From: Pseudomonas abieticivorans
GTDB taxonomy: Bacteria; Pseudomonadota; Gammaproteobacteria; Pseudomonadales; Pseudomonadaceae
DNA length: 64,000 nt
Reading direction: 5' to 3'
NCBI RefSeq assembly: GCF_023509015.1
Contig: NZ_CP094975.1
Coordinates: forward strand, 5,387,501-5,451,500
Made by a program: the position numbers and the translations under genes. Positions 8,843-19,267 of this stretch are shown here, piece after piece. The number at the start of each line of letters is the position of its first letter. Within the stretch, counting starts at the first letter, position 1. The notes under the pieces are model-generated. The model saw nothing but the letters and a program-made list of their open reading frames with translations. It had not been told where the DNA came from and searched no databases.

Positions 8843-9772
8843 ATGAATCACGTGCACATCGGTATGTCGGGCTGGCGCTACGCGCCTTGGCGCGGTGACT
8901 TTTACCCCGAAGGGCTGACCCACAAGGACGAGTTGAAGTTTGCCTCGCGGGCAGTGGGCAGCATCGAGATCAACGGCTCGTTCTATGCGCTGCAAACCCC
9001 GGATCGCTACGCGCACTGGTACGCCGACACACCCAAGGGGTTCATCTTCAGCGTCAAGGGGCCGCGGTTCATCACCCACGTCAAACGGCTGCGGGAGGTG
9101 GAAACACCGCTGTCGAACTTTTTTGCTTCGGGGGTTTTCCAGTTGAGGGAAAAACTGGGGCCGATCCTTTGGCAATTTCCGCCCAGCTTCAAGTTCGACC
9201 CGGCGCTGTTCGAGCACTTCCTCAGCTTGCTGCCCCACACCTGCAAGGCCGCGCTGGCCTGCGCCAAGGGTTGCGATGCGCGCATGCGCAAACCCGGCTA
9301 CCTGGATTTGGGCAAAGCGCGGGGCACGCTGCGCCATGCCGTGGAGATTCGCCATGAAAGCTTCGCGGTGCCTGAGTTCATCGCGCTGCTGCGGCGCTAC
9401 AAGGTAGCCTTGGTGATGGCTGACACGGCAGGCAAGTGGCCCTATGCCGAGGACTTGACCGCCGACTTCATCTATATGCGCCTGCATGGCGACGCCGAAC
9501 TTTATGCCAGCGGCTACACGCCCAAGGCGCTCAAGCATTGGCAGGCGCGCATCGAATGTTGGCAGCAGGGCGGGCAGCCTGAGGATGCGGTGTTGATCGA
9601 GCGCAAAACCCCGCGCAAGCGCGCCGGGCGCGAGGTGTATTGCTATTTCGATAATGACCTGAAAGTGCGCGCGCCGTATGACGCGCGGCAGTTGATTGAT
9701 GCGTTGGGGGTGGAGGATACATTGACCGAGCGACCAGGCGAGGGGCCCACTGGGGTAAGCGATTTTGTATAA
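8843..9772 (+). CDS. DUF72 domain protein
   Basis: 309 residues starting MNHVHIGMSGWRYAPWRGDFY, the DUF72 opening. Later family blocks include EINGSFYALQTPDRYAHWYADTP, FSVKGPRFITHVKRL, the WQFPPSF segment, VEIRHESF and the C-terminal EVYCYFDNDLKVRAPYDA. DUF72 proteins adopt a TIM-barrel fold; their reaction is unknown. Divergent from the DUF427 gene across about 140 bp. Length and motifs are complete, so it is intact. Confidence 0.9.
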   Translation: MNHVHIGMSGWRYAPWRGDFYPEGLTHKDELKFASRAVGSIEINGSFYALQTPDRYAHWYADTPKGFIFSVKGPRFITHVKRLREVETPLSNFFASGVFQLREKLGPILWQFPPSFKFDPALFEHFLSLLPHTCKAALACAKGCDARMRKPGYLDLGKARGTLRHAVEIRHESFAVPEFIALLRRYKVALVMADTAGKWPYAEDLTADFIYMRLHGDAELYASGYTPKALKHWQARIECWQQGGQPEDAVLIERKTPRKRAGREVYCYFDNDLKVRAPYDARQLIDALGVEDTLTERPGEGPTGVSDFV

Positions 9773-9977
9773 GGGTGGTTCGGGTTAGATAAGCATAGGA
9801 ATGTATGTCCGCTTTTGTTGGTGGGGTCGTGTGGCTCAATCGTGTACTTTTTGAGAGCTGTTTCGTTTTGAGGTGTTTTGTGTGTTTTGGCGTTAATGTG
9901 TAGTGTTCATTTTTCCCGTTCTGCAAACAAGTTTTTTCAGCGCTCAGCAAAGGAAAGTGAATTGATCGCTCACGTGA

Positions 9978-10736
9978 TCAGGGATAGTCTATTCGCGTAT
10001 TGGGTTGCTCTATGTAATGTCCTTCATGGTTTGCAAACTCCAGTACTATTTGCTTGTCATGGAGTTGGCTGTATTCTAAAACCTTTCCGTTTCGGGTGAG
10101 TCGCTCTGGGTCAAAAACTACCTTGCTGACAGTGATCTTCCTATCTGTCAGTTCGGCGTCGCGGATATGGACGGTTCCCTCGTTATTGTACCATGTTGAA
10201 ATATTGTCGATATAATCTAGAGGCATTCCTTCGTCGTTATAAAAAGCGGCTGAGAGGTTGATTGTATGTCCCGTGCCATCAGCTTCCTTGTAACCTTTAT
10301 ATAGATAAATTACGGCAAAGCCGTTGTCGGTTCGCCATGCTTTTATTGGGTTGAGGTCGCGAGCGTTGCCATTGTGTGATATTCCTCCTGTTTCGATGAT
10401 GAAGCTTAGAGGGGTTTGCTCTAGGCATTTTTCTGTGATACTTATTTTTTTTACTTTTGATAGGTCAACGCTGTGTGGGTCTAAGTCAACACCAGGGGTC
10501 GGTGGGTAATGATTAAACTCCCGAAAAGCGCTTACGTTCCTCGCTTTCGTGTCGGATGCCGCTGTTTTTAAATCGGAAAGGCAGAGTTTGGTATGTTCGT
10601 TGGGCTGCATCTTTTCTGATTTTTCAGTGGCGACAAAAACCGTGCTCACTGAACGCTCATTGTGTTCTGTATGTGCGCTGCATTCCATTACTATTGCTAG
10701 TGAGATGCTGGTCGCGAGCAAGAAGATGGCTTTCAT
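9978..10736 (-). CDS. secreted hypothetical protein, candidate immunity protein of the upstream hydrolase
   Basis: 252 residues from the ATG at 10736, which overlaps the TGA of the upstream hydrolase gene by 4 bp (ATGA), so translation is coupled. An N-terminal signal peptide (MKAIFLLATSISLAIVMECS) predicts periplasmic location; the Cys is not a clean lipobox. No domain is recognised in the remainder. It is clearly AT-richer than the flanking genome. A periplasmic protein coupled to a peptidoglycan hydrolase fits an immunity or inhibitor role; this is inference from position, export signal and composition. Confidence 0.6.
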   Translation of the reverse strand: MKAIFLLATSISLAIVMECSAHTEHNERSVSTVFVATEKSEKMQPNEHTKLCLSDLKTAASDTKARNVSAFREFNHYPPTPGVDLDPHSVDLSKVKKISITEKCLEQTPLSFIIETGGISHNGNARDLNPIKAWRTDNGFAVIYLYKGYKEADGTGHTINLSAAFYNDEGMPLDYIDNISTWYNNEGTVHIRDAELTDRKITVSKVVFDPERLTRNGKVLEYSQLHDKQIVLEFANHEGHYIEQPNTRIDYP

Positions 10737-13378
10737 TTTTTTATTTCTTTTATGGCGGGGGCGTACTTGCCCACGTGTAGGTGATGATGGTGGTTTTCGA
10801 AATGTATCGTTCGGGGCAGAGTTTTTGGTTTCTTGTCTTTTAAGTAGGTCCATGCCAGTTGTTGTTTCCAGCCGAACTTGTAAAGCGCTTCGCTCATGTT
10901 GGTTTGCCTGGCTTCATCCAAGGCGGCGACGCCGTCTGGAAGGCTTAAATCGGTTCCTTGACTCCAATCGTGATCTGTTCTTAGAAACCTAAAGTCGCCG
11001 TTTTCTCCATTTATATGGGACTTGCTTGCGCCAGGTGATCCATCGGAATCGCTAAATCCTGTCGATGCTACATCCTGATAGTTTAACTCCATTAGCACGC
11101 CAATAAAGCTGGCAAGGGCGGATTGGCTAAGGTATGTTCTCGAAGTACCAGTGACAAATCTGAATCCAAACTGCCTCTCCGGATTTCGACCTAAATCTGA
11201 GGCATCCATCAGATAAATGGTTTCAGTGCCCTTGATATCTTTTTTTGTCCAGCGGGTAGCCTGGGTACCTTTAAATATCCCAAAGTCAAACTCCCGCCCT
11301 GTGTTGTCAGTATAAAGATAGCGGGCATCTCTTAGCTGCGCCTCAGTCGCATTACCCGGCACTACTTTTTCAATCAATCCGTTATGATAGATCCGGTAGG
11401 TGATGATATTGATAACCTTTGAGCCAAAACGCCCAGACAGCCCAATGGGATGAAAGTGATACACCTTCCCATCCACCGGCAAACCGACTTTCGCCGCCAC
11501 CTCACCCCACCAACTCAACGCCTTGATCCGCGTCTTTTCCGCCAACCAGTTCAAGTGCGGCGTGGAGCCGCTATGGCCGAGCATTTCATCCAGTGCGTCC
11601 CACTTGCGCGGTTTGTCGAACCACTCGCTTTCAATCTGAACGATCAGTTGTGAAATGGACTGGGCGTGGGCGGGCAATTGGATCGCCGCCTGAATTTTCT
11701 CTGCGCTCATTGCGCCATCACGCTGCGGATCGATCAACGCGTGGAGGCGATTTTTGATAGCGCAGTTATCACCGCTGTCGGCCAAGGGGAAGCGGGCATC
11801 GGTCAAGGAGTTGATGCCGCGTAGGAACGAGGCCAGTAGGGTGCGAGGTGGGGTGTAGTCGTGGACGACATCGTAGCCGTCCCATGACCACGGGCTGACC
11901 CAAGGGGTGATGCCCACGTCTTCACGTACCCAGCCGTCGAGCGGGTGCTTGTCGGCGCCATGGAACAGCCCCTCCAGGCGATACCAGCAGTGTGCTTCCC
12001 GACCCGGTGTGGCTGGTACACTAATTTTTTGATCGGCAGGCAAGTCGTCGAGCAGGCTCTTGGGTAGGAGCAGGTCGGCATCGCTTTGTGGGCTGCTTGG
12101 CGAAATGCTGGGAGGCTGCTTTGCGCTGTAATGGGCTTGATGGGGTACCACGGCAGTACCTTTGGTCAACTTGAGCCAGGTCATTTCTTTATCAGGCAGC
12201 TCTTTGGCCCACGTGCGGCTGGACTCGAGGAATGCTTCGACGTCGTCGTCGCTGAACATTTCCAGGTGCAATTTTTTTTCCGGCTGTTCGGCCAGGCCGC
12301 AGTGGTATTGGCCGAGGTGGCCGATCAGGTCGCCAGCCTTGATTGCGATCGGTTCATCCGGCACCACCACCCGGTCTGTGGCCAGGGGCTCGCGGATACC
12401 TTGCAAGGCGTCGAAATGAACATACTGGTTGACCCGCTCCAGCTAGCGAAACTCGCCCTCGCCACGCACGGCCACCTGCGTGCCGGCCGGCAGCCGACCG
12501 ATGCTGGCGCTGTGGATATTGGCTTCGGCGCGCACATTCAGTTCACGCAGCAGGCGATACTCGTCACCTTCCACGGGCTGTAGAAAGCTCATGGACAGGT
12601 AGCCGCGCAGGGCCCCCGGCTCATCCAGCAAAACGTGCGGGCCGAGCACGTTTTCCAATTTGCGATACTCGCCGGTGCCGCTCACTTTTATCTGCGCCCC
12701 TGGCGGCAAGCTGCCGATGACCGTCCCTTGGAGGGCCTGGTGGCGCAGGTTTAGGCCCTTGCGCTCGGGGTCGCGCGGAAAGGCGTCATTGGCCGTTGCC
12801 TTGACATGGCGCACAGCCCCCTCGGGCCAATACACCGGCCGAGCTTGAGCCGCATCTGCCTGATACTCCCCCCAGCCCTGGATGTGCATGTACAGGCTGT
12901 AAACGATCAGGCTGGGCGGTTGCTGCGGGTTGCCGTTTATTTTTGGAGGTTGCAGGCGATGGCGCACTAGCACGAAATTGCGCGAAAAGGGCTTATTGAC
13001 CGAGAGCTTGTTGACGAAATAGGCGGTGGTTGGTGCTTGGGTGTCGAACCGGTATGCCACCACCTCGCCATCAGCCACGGAGTGCACGCTGGATTGGTCC
13101 AGGGTGCCTGCGGTGCCGCCGTCGAAATGCACGCCACCGTGCCACAGGCCGTTGAACCCTAATGGGTAGGTGCCCGCCATAGCCTTGGCCAAATGGGTCA
13201 ACTGCAGCAGCGGGTGGCGCGAATCCTTGAACGGATGGCTCCAGTTTTTTACCACTGGTAACGGGTTGGCGTTGCTCTGCACGGATGCGGGTGGGATCGG
13301 GCGAGTGTCGGGGGCTGGGTATACCGGGGGAGGCGGCGCGCTGGGACGGCCGAGCAGCCAATTGAAGAGTTCACCCAT
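10733..13378 (-). pseudogene. peptidoglycan hydrolase, candidate antibacterial effector, interrupted by an in-frame TAG
   Basis: A single reading frame from ATG 13378 (MGELFNWLLGRP) to TGA 10733, broken by TAG at 12445-12443. Protein before the stop ends ...GEFR and continues in the same frame as LERVNQYVHFDALQG, exactly where an earlier internal repeat reads GEYRKLENV; one base change (AAG to TAG) explains it. The N-terminal part has an M23-like unit (LWHGGVHFD, SLYMHIQGW) and two SH3-like repeats. The C-terminus has the LAS metallopeptidase pattern HINGENGD near 11000 and HHHHLHV near 10785, as in M15/MepA peptidases. The last ~700 bp are AT-richer. Readthrough, restart at ATG 12406 or a sequencing error are alternatives to true loss. 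Confidence 0.7.
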
Positions 13379-13523
13379 GGCCGTGGAATCCTTTCTCTTG
13401 AGGGGAAGGGCACGGTACGGCTTCAGACAGCATAAATATGTAGGGCATTTCGCTACGCAATGAGGGAGATTCTGAAACTGGAAAAGCGCCCTGACCAAGG
13501 GCACTGGTCAAATATTTGCCAAT

Positions 13524-13541
13524 GGAGTACAAATGTACTCC
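13524..13541. promoter_or_regulatory. LexA2-type operator overlapping the lexA2 start
   Basis: GGAGTAC-AAAT-GTACTCC is a perfect 18-bp palindrome. It differs from the E. coli SOS box (CTGT-N8-ACAG) and matches the GTAC-centred sites reported for LexA2 of P. putida, as remembered. The GGAG half is also the only plausible ribosome binding site for the lexA2 ATG at 13533, which lies inside the palindrome. Repressor binding would therefore cover the translation start region. Confidence 0.8.
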
Positions 13542-14147
13542 ATGACTATTTTATCTCCCAAACGCAGTGCCATCCTGTCTTTCATCCGCGAGCGCATCGG
13601 CGATCGGGGGCAGCCGCCGAGCCTGGCGGAAATATCCGAGGCCTTCGGGTTTGCCTCGCGCAGCGTGGCGCGCAAGCACATCGTGGCGCTGACCGAGGCC
13701 GGGTTTATTGCGGTCACCGCCAATCAGGCGCGGGGCATTCGGCTGGTAGAGCACGGCAGCAAGCCGCAACTTCTGGAAATCCCCCTGCTGGGCCGGGTGG
13801 CGGCCGGCATGCCCATCGACCCGGATGTGGGCGTGCGCGATCACCTGGTGTTCGACTCGCGCATGTTTGCCCGTGTACCGGACTTTTTGCTGCAGGTAGA
13901 GGGTGACTCGATGATCGGCGACGGCATCCTCGACGGCGACCTGGTGGGCGTGAAGCGCCAGTTTGATGCGCGCAACGGCCAGATCGTGGTCGCCCGGCTG
14001 AACGGCGAGGTGACCATCAAGCGCTTCGAACTCAAGGGCGAGCACCTGCGCCTGTTGCCGCGCAACCCGGCCTATGAGCCGATCGTGGTCGACCCCGAGC
14101 AAGAATTCATGATCGAAGGCATCTTCTGCGGCCTGGTGCGCCGCTGA
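13533..14147 (+). CDS. lexA2: LexA2 SOS repressor
   Basis: 204 residues with an N-terminal winged helix (SLAEISEAFGFASRSVARKH), self-cleavage Ala91-Gly92 (GRVAAGMP), catalytic Ser126 (EGDSMIGDGI) and Lys163 (EVTIKRFE). It is therefore a full RecA-responsive LexA. ATG 13533 (MYSM) uses GGAG at 13524; ATG 13542 is possible but has worse spacing. It is the first gene of the lexA2-imuA-imuB-dnaE2 cassette and represses it through the palindrome over its own start; DNA damage cleaves it and induces mutagenic repair. It is distinct from the housekeeping LexA1. Confidence 0.95.
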   Translation: MYSMTILSPKRSAILSFIRERIGDRGQPPSLAEISEAFGFASRSVARKHIVALTEAGFIAVTANQARGIRLVEHGSKPQLLEIPLLGRVAAGMPIDPDVGVRDHLVFDSRMFARVPDFLLQVEGDSMIGDGILDGDLVGVKRQFDARNGQIVVARLNGEVTIKRFELKGEHLRLLPRNPAYEPIVVDPEQEFMIEGIFCGLVRR

Positions 14148-14764
14148 TGGGCGCCGTGGTCAGCCTCGACGGCCTGCTGGACGAGCGGCGGGTCTGGAAA
14201 GGCCGCGCGCCGGCCCAGCCGGTCAGCGCCCAGCCGACCGGCCATGCGCTGTTGGACCGGGCCTTGCCCACGGCAGGCTGGCCGGCGGGGGCCTTGAGTG
14301 AAATCCTCATCCCCAGCGACGGCAGCGGCGAGTTGCGCCTGCTGTGGCCAACCCTGGCGCGGCTGACCCAGGCCGGTGAGCGCATCGTGTTGGTGGGCGC
14401 CCCGTTCATTCCCTACCCTCAGGCCTGGGCGGCGGCGGGGGTGGACCTGCGCCAGGTGTCATTGATCAGCGCCAGTGGCACCGACGCCCTGTGGGCGGCC
14501 GAGCAATGCCTGCGTTCGGGCAGTTGCGGCGCGGTGTTGTGCTGGCCGAAAACCGTCGACGACCGCGCCTTGCGTCGCTTGCAGGTGGCCGCCGAAACCG
14601 GGCAAACCCTGGCCTTTGCCTGCCGCCCGCAGCAGGCCGCGCACAACCCGTCCCCGGCGGCCCTGCGCATCGCCATCGATGTGCGCCCGGCGCAGTTGCG
14701 CGTGCTCAAGTGCCGTGGCGGCCTGGCCCCGGCCTTGCCGCTGGCTTTTGCCGGCGGGGCTTGA
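14147..14764 (+). CDS. imuA: ImuA, SOS mutagenesis accessory protein
   Basis: 205 residues. The ATG at 14147 shares a base with the lexA2 TGA (TGATG), so translation is coupled. ImuA proteins are RecA/SulA-like factors that act with ImuB and DnaE2 in damage-induced mutagenesis. Family features are the N-terminal VWKGRAPAQP segment, LPTAGWPAGALSEIL (RecA-fold lead strand) and the SISASGTDALWAAEQCLRSG-like helix region. It lacks a canonical Walker A, as expected for this group. The gene position between lexA2 and imuB is decisive. Confidence 0.9.
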   Translation: MGAVVSLDGLLDERRVWKGRAPAQPVSAQPTGHALLDRALPTAGWPAGALSEILIPSDGSGELRLLWPTLARLTQAGERIVLVGAPFIPYPQAWAAAGVDLRQVSLISASGTDALWAAEQCLRSGSCGAVLCWPKTVDDRALRRLQVAAETGQTLAFACRPQQAAHNPSPAALRIAIDVRPAQLRVLKCRGGLAPALPLAFAGGA

Positions 14765-14771
14765 GGTTGCC

Positions 14772-16184
14772 ATGCTCTGGGCCTGTATCGTATTGCCACA
14801 ACTGGCGCTCGACGGGGTGTTGCGCCGCCGCGACACGCCCCAGGCGCCGTTGGCGCTGGTCACCGGCCCCGCGCAGCGGCGCGTGCTGCAGGCGGTGAAC
14901 CCGGCGGCCCGCGCCCTGGGCCTCAAGCCTGGGCAGCTATTGACTGCGGCCCATGCCATGACCCGCGACTTTGCCACCGAGGAGTACGACGCGGCGCAGG
15001 TCGAGCACTGGCAGCAATTCCTGGCCGCCTGGGCCTACCGCTTCAGCTCCCAGGTCAGCCTGCATTACCCCCGGGTGCTGTTGCTGGAGGTGGGTGCAAG
15101 CCTTGGCCTGTTCGGGCCTTGGCCGGTGTTCGAGGCCCGCTTGCGCGCCGAGCTGACCGAGCTTGGGTTTAGCCATCGCATCAGCCTGGCGCCCAACCCT
15201 GCGGCGGCGCGCATGCTGGCCAATGCCCGTGACGGCCTCGCCATCGACAGCCCCCACGCCTTGGGCCATGCCCTGGCGCCTTTGGCGATCGAGCGCATCG
15301 GTTTGCCCCGCGATGCGGCCACCGCCTTTGCGCGCATGGGCCTGCGCACGTTGGGCCAGGTGCTGGCCTTGCCCCGTGACACCCTGGCCCGGCGCTTCGG
15401 CGCAGGCGTGCTGGCACACCTGAACACCTTGACCGGGCTGCGCCCCATGCCACTGGAGTACTACCTGCCACCGGACTTTTTCGAGCAGCGCATCGAGCTT
15501 AACTTCGATGTCGAGTCCCATCAGGCGCTGCTGTTCCCCTTGCGCCGGTTGATCACTGACCTTGCCACCTTCCTGGCCGGGCGTGACGGCGGCGTGCAGC
15601 GCTTCACCCTGCACCTGGAGCATGCCGAAGGCGAAGACACCCTGGTGCCGGTGGGCCTGCTGGGGGCCGAGCGCGACCCCAACCTGCTGTTCGAACTGGC
15701 CCGTGGGCGTTTCGAACAACTGCAGGTGCCGCGCCCGGTGCGCTGCCTGCGCTTGATGGCGCGCGACCTGCCGGCCTTTGTGCCCACCCACCAGGAGCTG
15801 TTCGACGAGCGCCCGCAGCAAACCCAGCCCTGGGAGCAGTTGCGCGAGCGCCTGCGGGCGCGGCTGGGCGATGAGGCGCTCACGGGGTTGTGCGCCCAGG
15901 GCGATCACCGGCCCGAATGCGCCTGGGGCTCGACCCCCGAGCGCAAGGCCGCACCGCTCGCCCACCACGGCCTGCGCCCCGGCTGGCTGTTGCCACAGGC
16001 CCAGCTCTTGGGCGACCTGTTCGCGCACATCCTTGCCGGGCCCGAGCGCATCGAGTCGGGCTGGTGGGACGGCGGCGATGTGCGCCGCGACTACTACCTG
16101 ATTGAAACCCCCAACGGCCAGCGCGCCTGGGCCTACCGCAGCGTCGGCGAAGACGGCCTGTGGCTGCAGGGCTGGTTCGGATGA
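14772..16184 (+). CDS. imuB: ImuB, catalytically inactive Y-family polymerase-like protein
   Basis: 470 residues starting [19 protein letters not shown], 7 bp after imuA. The frame is open further upstream, but that region codes for imuA. It has Y-family polymerase palm/fingers, thumb (helix-hairpin-helix around [20 protein letters not shown]) and little-finger regions, but the metal-binding DxD acidic residues are replaced, as in all ImuB. ImuB is thought to bridge the beta clamp and DnaE2. It ends WLQGWFG, and its TGA overlaps the dnaE2 ATG by 4 bp. Confidence 0.93.
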   Translation: MLWACIVLPQLALDGVLRRRDTPQAPLALVTGPAQRRVLQAVNPAARALGLKPGQLLTAAHAMTRDFATEEYDAAQVEHWQQFLAAWAYRFSSQVSLHYPRVLLLEVGASLGLFGPWPVFEARLRAELTELGFSHRISLAPNPAAARMLANARDGLAIDSPHALGHALAPLAIERIGLPRDAATAFARMGLRTLGQVLALPRDTLARRFGAGVLAHLNTLTGLRPMPLEYYLPPDFFEQRIELNFDVESHQALLFPLRRLITDLATFLAGRDGGVQRFTLHLEHAEGEDTLVPVGLLGAERDPNLLFELARGRFEQLQVPRPVRCLRLMARDLPAFVPTHQELFDERPQQTQPWEQLRERLRARLGDEALTGLCAQGDHRPECAWGSTPERKAAPLAHHGLRPGWLLPQAQLLGDLFAHILAGPERIESGWWDGGDVRRDYYLIETPNGQRAWAYRSVGEDGLWLQGWFG

Positions 16185-19100
16185 GCGGCGGCTACGCAGA
16201 ACTGCACTGCCTGTCCAACTTCAGTTTCCAGCGCGGTGCTTCCAGCGCCCAGGAGCTGTTCGAACGGGCCAAGCGTCATGGCTACCAGGCCCTGGCGATC
16301 ACCGATGAGTGCACCCTGGCCGGTATCGTGCGTGCCTGGCAGGCCGCTAAAAACACTGGCCTGGCGCTGATCATCGGCAGTGAAATGCGCCTGCACGAGG
16401 GGCCCAAGATCGTCCTGCTGGTGCAAGACCTGGGCGGCTACCAGGCCCTGTGCCGGTTGATCACCCTGGCCCGGCGTCGGGCCGAGAAGGGCAGCTACCA
16501 ACTGCTTGGCGAGGACTTGGCCGAGGTCGCCCTGGAAGGCCTGCTGGCGTTGTGGTTGCCCGACAGCCCCCAAGACAAGCAACCCGGCCATTGGCTGCGC
16601 GGCCTGTTTGGCGAGCGGCTATGGTTGGGCGTGCAACTGCACCGCGGCCCGGACGACGCCCAGCGCCTGCAGCAACTGCTGGCCCTGGCCGCCGAACTCA
16701 AGATCAGGGCGGTGGCCAGCGGCGACGTGCACATGCACGCCCGTGGCCGCCGCGCCCTGCAAGACACCATGACCGCGATCCGCCACCACGTCACGGTGGC
16801 CGATGCCGGGCACCGGCTGTTCCCCAATGGCGAGCGTCATTTGCGCCCGCTGGTGCAGTTGGCCGAGCTGTACCCCCAGGCCCTGCTGGATGAAACCCTG
16901 GTCATTGCCCAGCGCTGCCAGTTCGACCTCAGCCAATTGCGCTACCACTACCCCCGCGAGCTGGTGCCCGAGCAGCACAGCGCCACCAGTTGGCTGCGCG
17001 AACTCACCCTGCAGGGCATGCGCTGGCGCTGGCCCGATGGCGCGCCGGCCAAGGCAGTGGAGCAAATCGACAAGGAACTGGCGCTGATCGCAGAGCTGGG
17101 CTACGAGAGTTATTTTCTGACCGTGCATGACATCGTGCGCTTTGCCCGCGAGCAACGCATCCTGTGCCAGGGCAGGGGCTCGGCGGCCAACTCGGCGGTG
17201 TGTTTCGCCTTGGGGATCACCGAGATCGACCCGGTGCGCATGAACATGCTGTTCGAACGTTTCATCTCCAAGGAGCGCAAGGAGCCGCCCGACATCGACG
17301 TGGACTTCGAGCACGAGCGCCGTGAAGAAGTGCTGCAGTACGTGTTCAAGCGTTATGGCCGCAGCCGCGCCGCGCTCACGGCGGTGGCCAGCAGCTACCG
17401 CGGCGCCGGTGCGGTGCGTGATGTGGCCAAGGTGCTGGGCCTGCCGCCGGACCAGATCAACGCCCTGGCCGATTGCGTGGGCCGTTACAGCGACCGCATC
17501 CCGCCGGTGGAGCGCCTGGTGGAGGTGGGTTTTGACCCCGACAGCCCGATATTGCGCCGGGTGCTGGCGCTCACCGGCGAGTTGATCGGCTTCCCCCGGC
17601 ACCTGTCGCAGCACCCTGGCGGCTTCGTGATTTCCGAGTATTCGCTGGACACCCTGGTGCCGGTGGAAAACGCCGCCATGGCCGACCGCACCATCATCCA
17701 GTGGGACAAGGACGATCTGGACCTGGTGGGCCTGCTTAAGGTCGACATCCTGGCCTTGGGCATGCTCAGCGCCTTGCGTCGCAGCTTCGACCTGGTGCGC
17801 GGTTATCGCGGCGTGGAGCTGACCCTGGCCACCCTCCCTGCCGAAGACAAGGCCACCTACACCATGATCGGCCGCGCCGACACGGTGGGGGTGTTCCAGA
17901 TCGAATCGCGCGCGCAGATGGCCATGCTGCCACGGCTCAAGCCCAAGAACTTCTACGACCTGGTGATCGAGGTTGCGATCGTGCGCCCGGGGCCCATCCA
18001 GGGCGACATGGTGCACCCCTACCTGCGCCGGCGTAATGGCGAGGAGGAGGTGGTGTACCCCTCCGAGGCCCTGAAAAAAGTGTTCGAGCGCACCTTGGGC
18101 GTGCCGTTGTTCCAGGAACAGGTGATGGAACTGGCCATCGTCGCGGCCGACTACACGCCCGGCGAGGCCGACCAATTGCGCCGCTCCATGGCCGCCTGGA
18201 AGCGCCACGGCGGCCTTGAACCGCATCAGATCCGCCTGACCGAAGGCATGCTGCGCAACGGCTACAGCCTGGAATTTGCCCAACGCATCTTCGAACAGAT
18301 CAAGGGCTTTGGCAGCTACGGCTTTCCCGAGTCCCACGCCGCCAGCTTCGCCTTGCTCACCTACGCCAGTTGCTGGCTCAAGTGCCACGAACCGGCGGCC
18401 TTTACCTGCGCGTTGATCAACAGTTGGCCGATGGGCTTCTACAGCCCCGACCAGTTGTTACAGGACGCGCGCCGCCACCGCCTGGAGATACGCCCGGTGG
18501 ACGTGTGCATCAGTGGCTGGGACTGTTCGCTGGAAGACGGCGGCCAACAGCAACCGGCCATTCGCCTGGGGTTGCGGATGATTCGCGGCTTTCGCGAGGA
18601 GGACGCGACGCGTATCGACAGTGTGCGCCAGCAGCAACCGTTCAGCGACGTGACCGACCTGTGCCTGCGCGCCCGCCTGGACAACCGTGCCCGCGAGCAA
18701 CTGGCCGATGCCGGTGCCTTGAAAGGCCTGGCCGGGCACCGCCACCAGGCGCGCTGGGAAGTGGCCAGCGTGCAGGCGCAACTGCCGCTGTTTGAAGGCC
18801 TGCCCACCCGCCAAGAGGCCCCGGTGGCCTTGCCCAAGCCCAGCGTGGGCGAAGACCTGTACGCCGACTACGCCACGGTCGGCACCACCCTGGGCCCACA
18901 CCCCCTGGCGCTGTTGCGCCCGGCGCTGGATACCCTGCGCTGTCGCAGTTCGCAAGACCTGCCGGGCATCGACCACGGTCGGCACGTGAACGTGGCCGGC
19001 ATCGTGGTCGGCCGTCAACGGCCGCAAACCGCCAGCGGGGTGACCTTCGTGACCCTGGAAGATGAGTTCGGGATGATCAACGTGGTGGTGTGGAAAACCC

Positions 19101-19261
19101 TGGCCGACCGCCAGCGGCGCATCCTGGTGGGTGCGCAGTTGATGCAGGTGCAGGGGCGTCTGGAGCGCGAAGGGCAGGTGCGGCATGTGATTGCCGGCAA
19201 TCTGCTGGACCGCAGTGATCTGTTGATGGGGCTGGATGTGCGCAGCCGGGATTTTCAGTGA
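16181..19261 (+). CDS. dnaE2: DnaE2 (ImuC) error-prone DNA polymerase III alpha
   Basis: 1026 residues, the usual DnaE2 length and shorter than replicative DnaE1. It opens with the PHP domain ([18 protein letters not shown]), followed by the C-family polymerase core with metal-binding Asps in [15 protein letters not shown], fingers ([11 protein letters not shown]), helix-hairpin-helix and a C-terminal OB-fold ([20 protein letters not shown]). It performs damage-induced translesion synthesis with ImuA/ImuB. The start ATG 16181 overlaps the imuB stop; the few upstream in-frame codons belong to imuB. The gene is intact and convergent with the next operon. Confidence 0.96.
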   Translation: MSGGYAELHCLSNFSFQRGASSAQELFERAKRHGYQALAITDECTLAGIVRAWQAAKNTGLALIIGSEMRLHEGPKIVLLVQDLGGYQALCRLITLARRRAEKGSYQLLGEDLAEVALEGLLALWLPDSPQDKQPGHWLRGLFGERLWLGVQLHRGPDDAQRLQQLLALAAELKIRAVASGDVHMHARGRRALQDTMTAIRHHVTVADAGHRLFPNGERHLRPLVQLAELYPQALLDETLVIAQRCQFDLSQLRYHYPRELVPEQHSATSWLRELTLQGMRWRWPDGAPAKAVEQIDKELALIAELGYESYFLTVHDIVRFAREQRILCQGRGSAANSAVCFALGITEIDPVRMNMLFERFISKERKEPPDIDVDFEHERREEVLQYVFKRYGRSRAALTAVASSYRGAGAVRDVAKVLGLPPDQINALADCVGRYSDRIPPVERLVEVGFDPDSPILRRVLALTGELIGFPRHLSQHPGGFVISEYSLDTLVPVENAAMADRTIIQWDKDDLDLVGLLKVDILALGMLSALRRSFDLVRGYRGVELTLATLPAEDKATYTMIGRADTVGVFQIESRAQMAMLPRLKPKNFYDLVIEVAIVRPGPIQGDMVHPYLRRRNGEEEVVYPSEALKKVFERTLGVPLFQEQVMELAIVAADYTPGEADQLRRSMAAWKRHGGLEPHQIRLTEGMLRNGYSLEFAQRIFEQIKGFGSYGFPESHAASFALLTYASCWLKCHEPAAFTCALINSWPMGFYSPDQLLQDARRHRLEIRPVDVCISGWDCSLEDGGQQQPAIRLGLRMIRGFREEDATRIDSVRQQQPFSDVTDLCLRARLDNRAREQLADAGALKGLAGHRHQARWEVASVQAQLPLFEGLPTRQEAPVALPKPSVGEDLYADYATVGTTLGPHPLALLRPALDTLRCRSSQDLPGIDHGRHVNVAGIVVGRQRPQTASGVTFVTLEDEFGMINVVVWKTLADRQRRILVGAQLMQVQGRLEREGQVRHVIAGNLLDRSDLLMGLDVRSRDFQ

Positions 19262-19267
19262 GCACCG

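Noticed and set aside
9773..9977. Intergenic region after the DUF72 gene
   Set aside because: AT-rich with no convincing terminator, promoter or small gene.
10733..12406. Treating the lower part of the hydrolase as an independent 557-residue gene from ATG 12406
   Set aside because: It starts within a continuous domain, lacks a good ribosome binding site, and the same frame continues upstream across a single TAG.
13524..13541. Canonical CTGT-N8-ACAG LexA box
   Set aside because: The palindrome has a GTAC core, so it is assigned to the LexA2 type rather than the standard SOS box.
16619..18388. 589-codon minus-strand open frame inside dnaE2
   Set aside because: High-GC third codon positions of dnaE2 create long antisense frames; no recognisable domain, rich in His/Gln/Gly.
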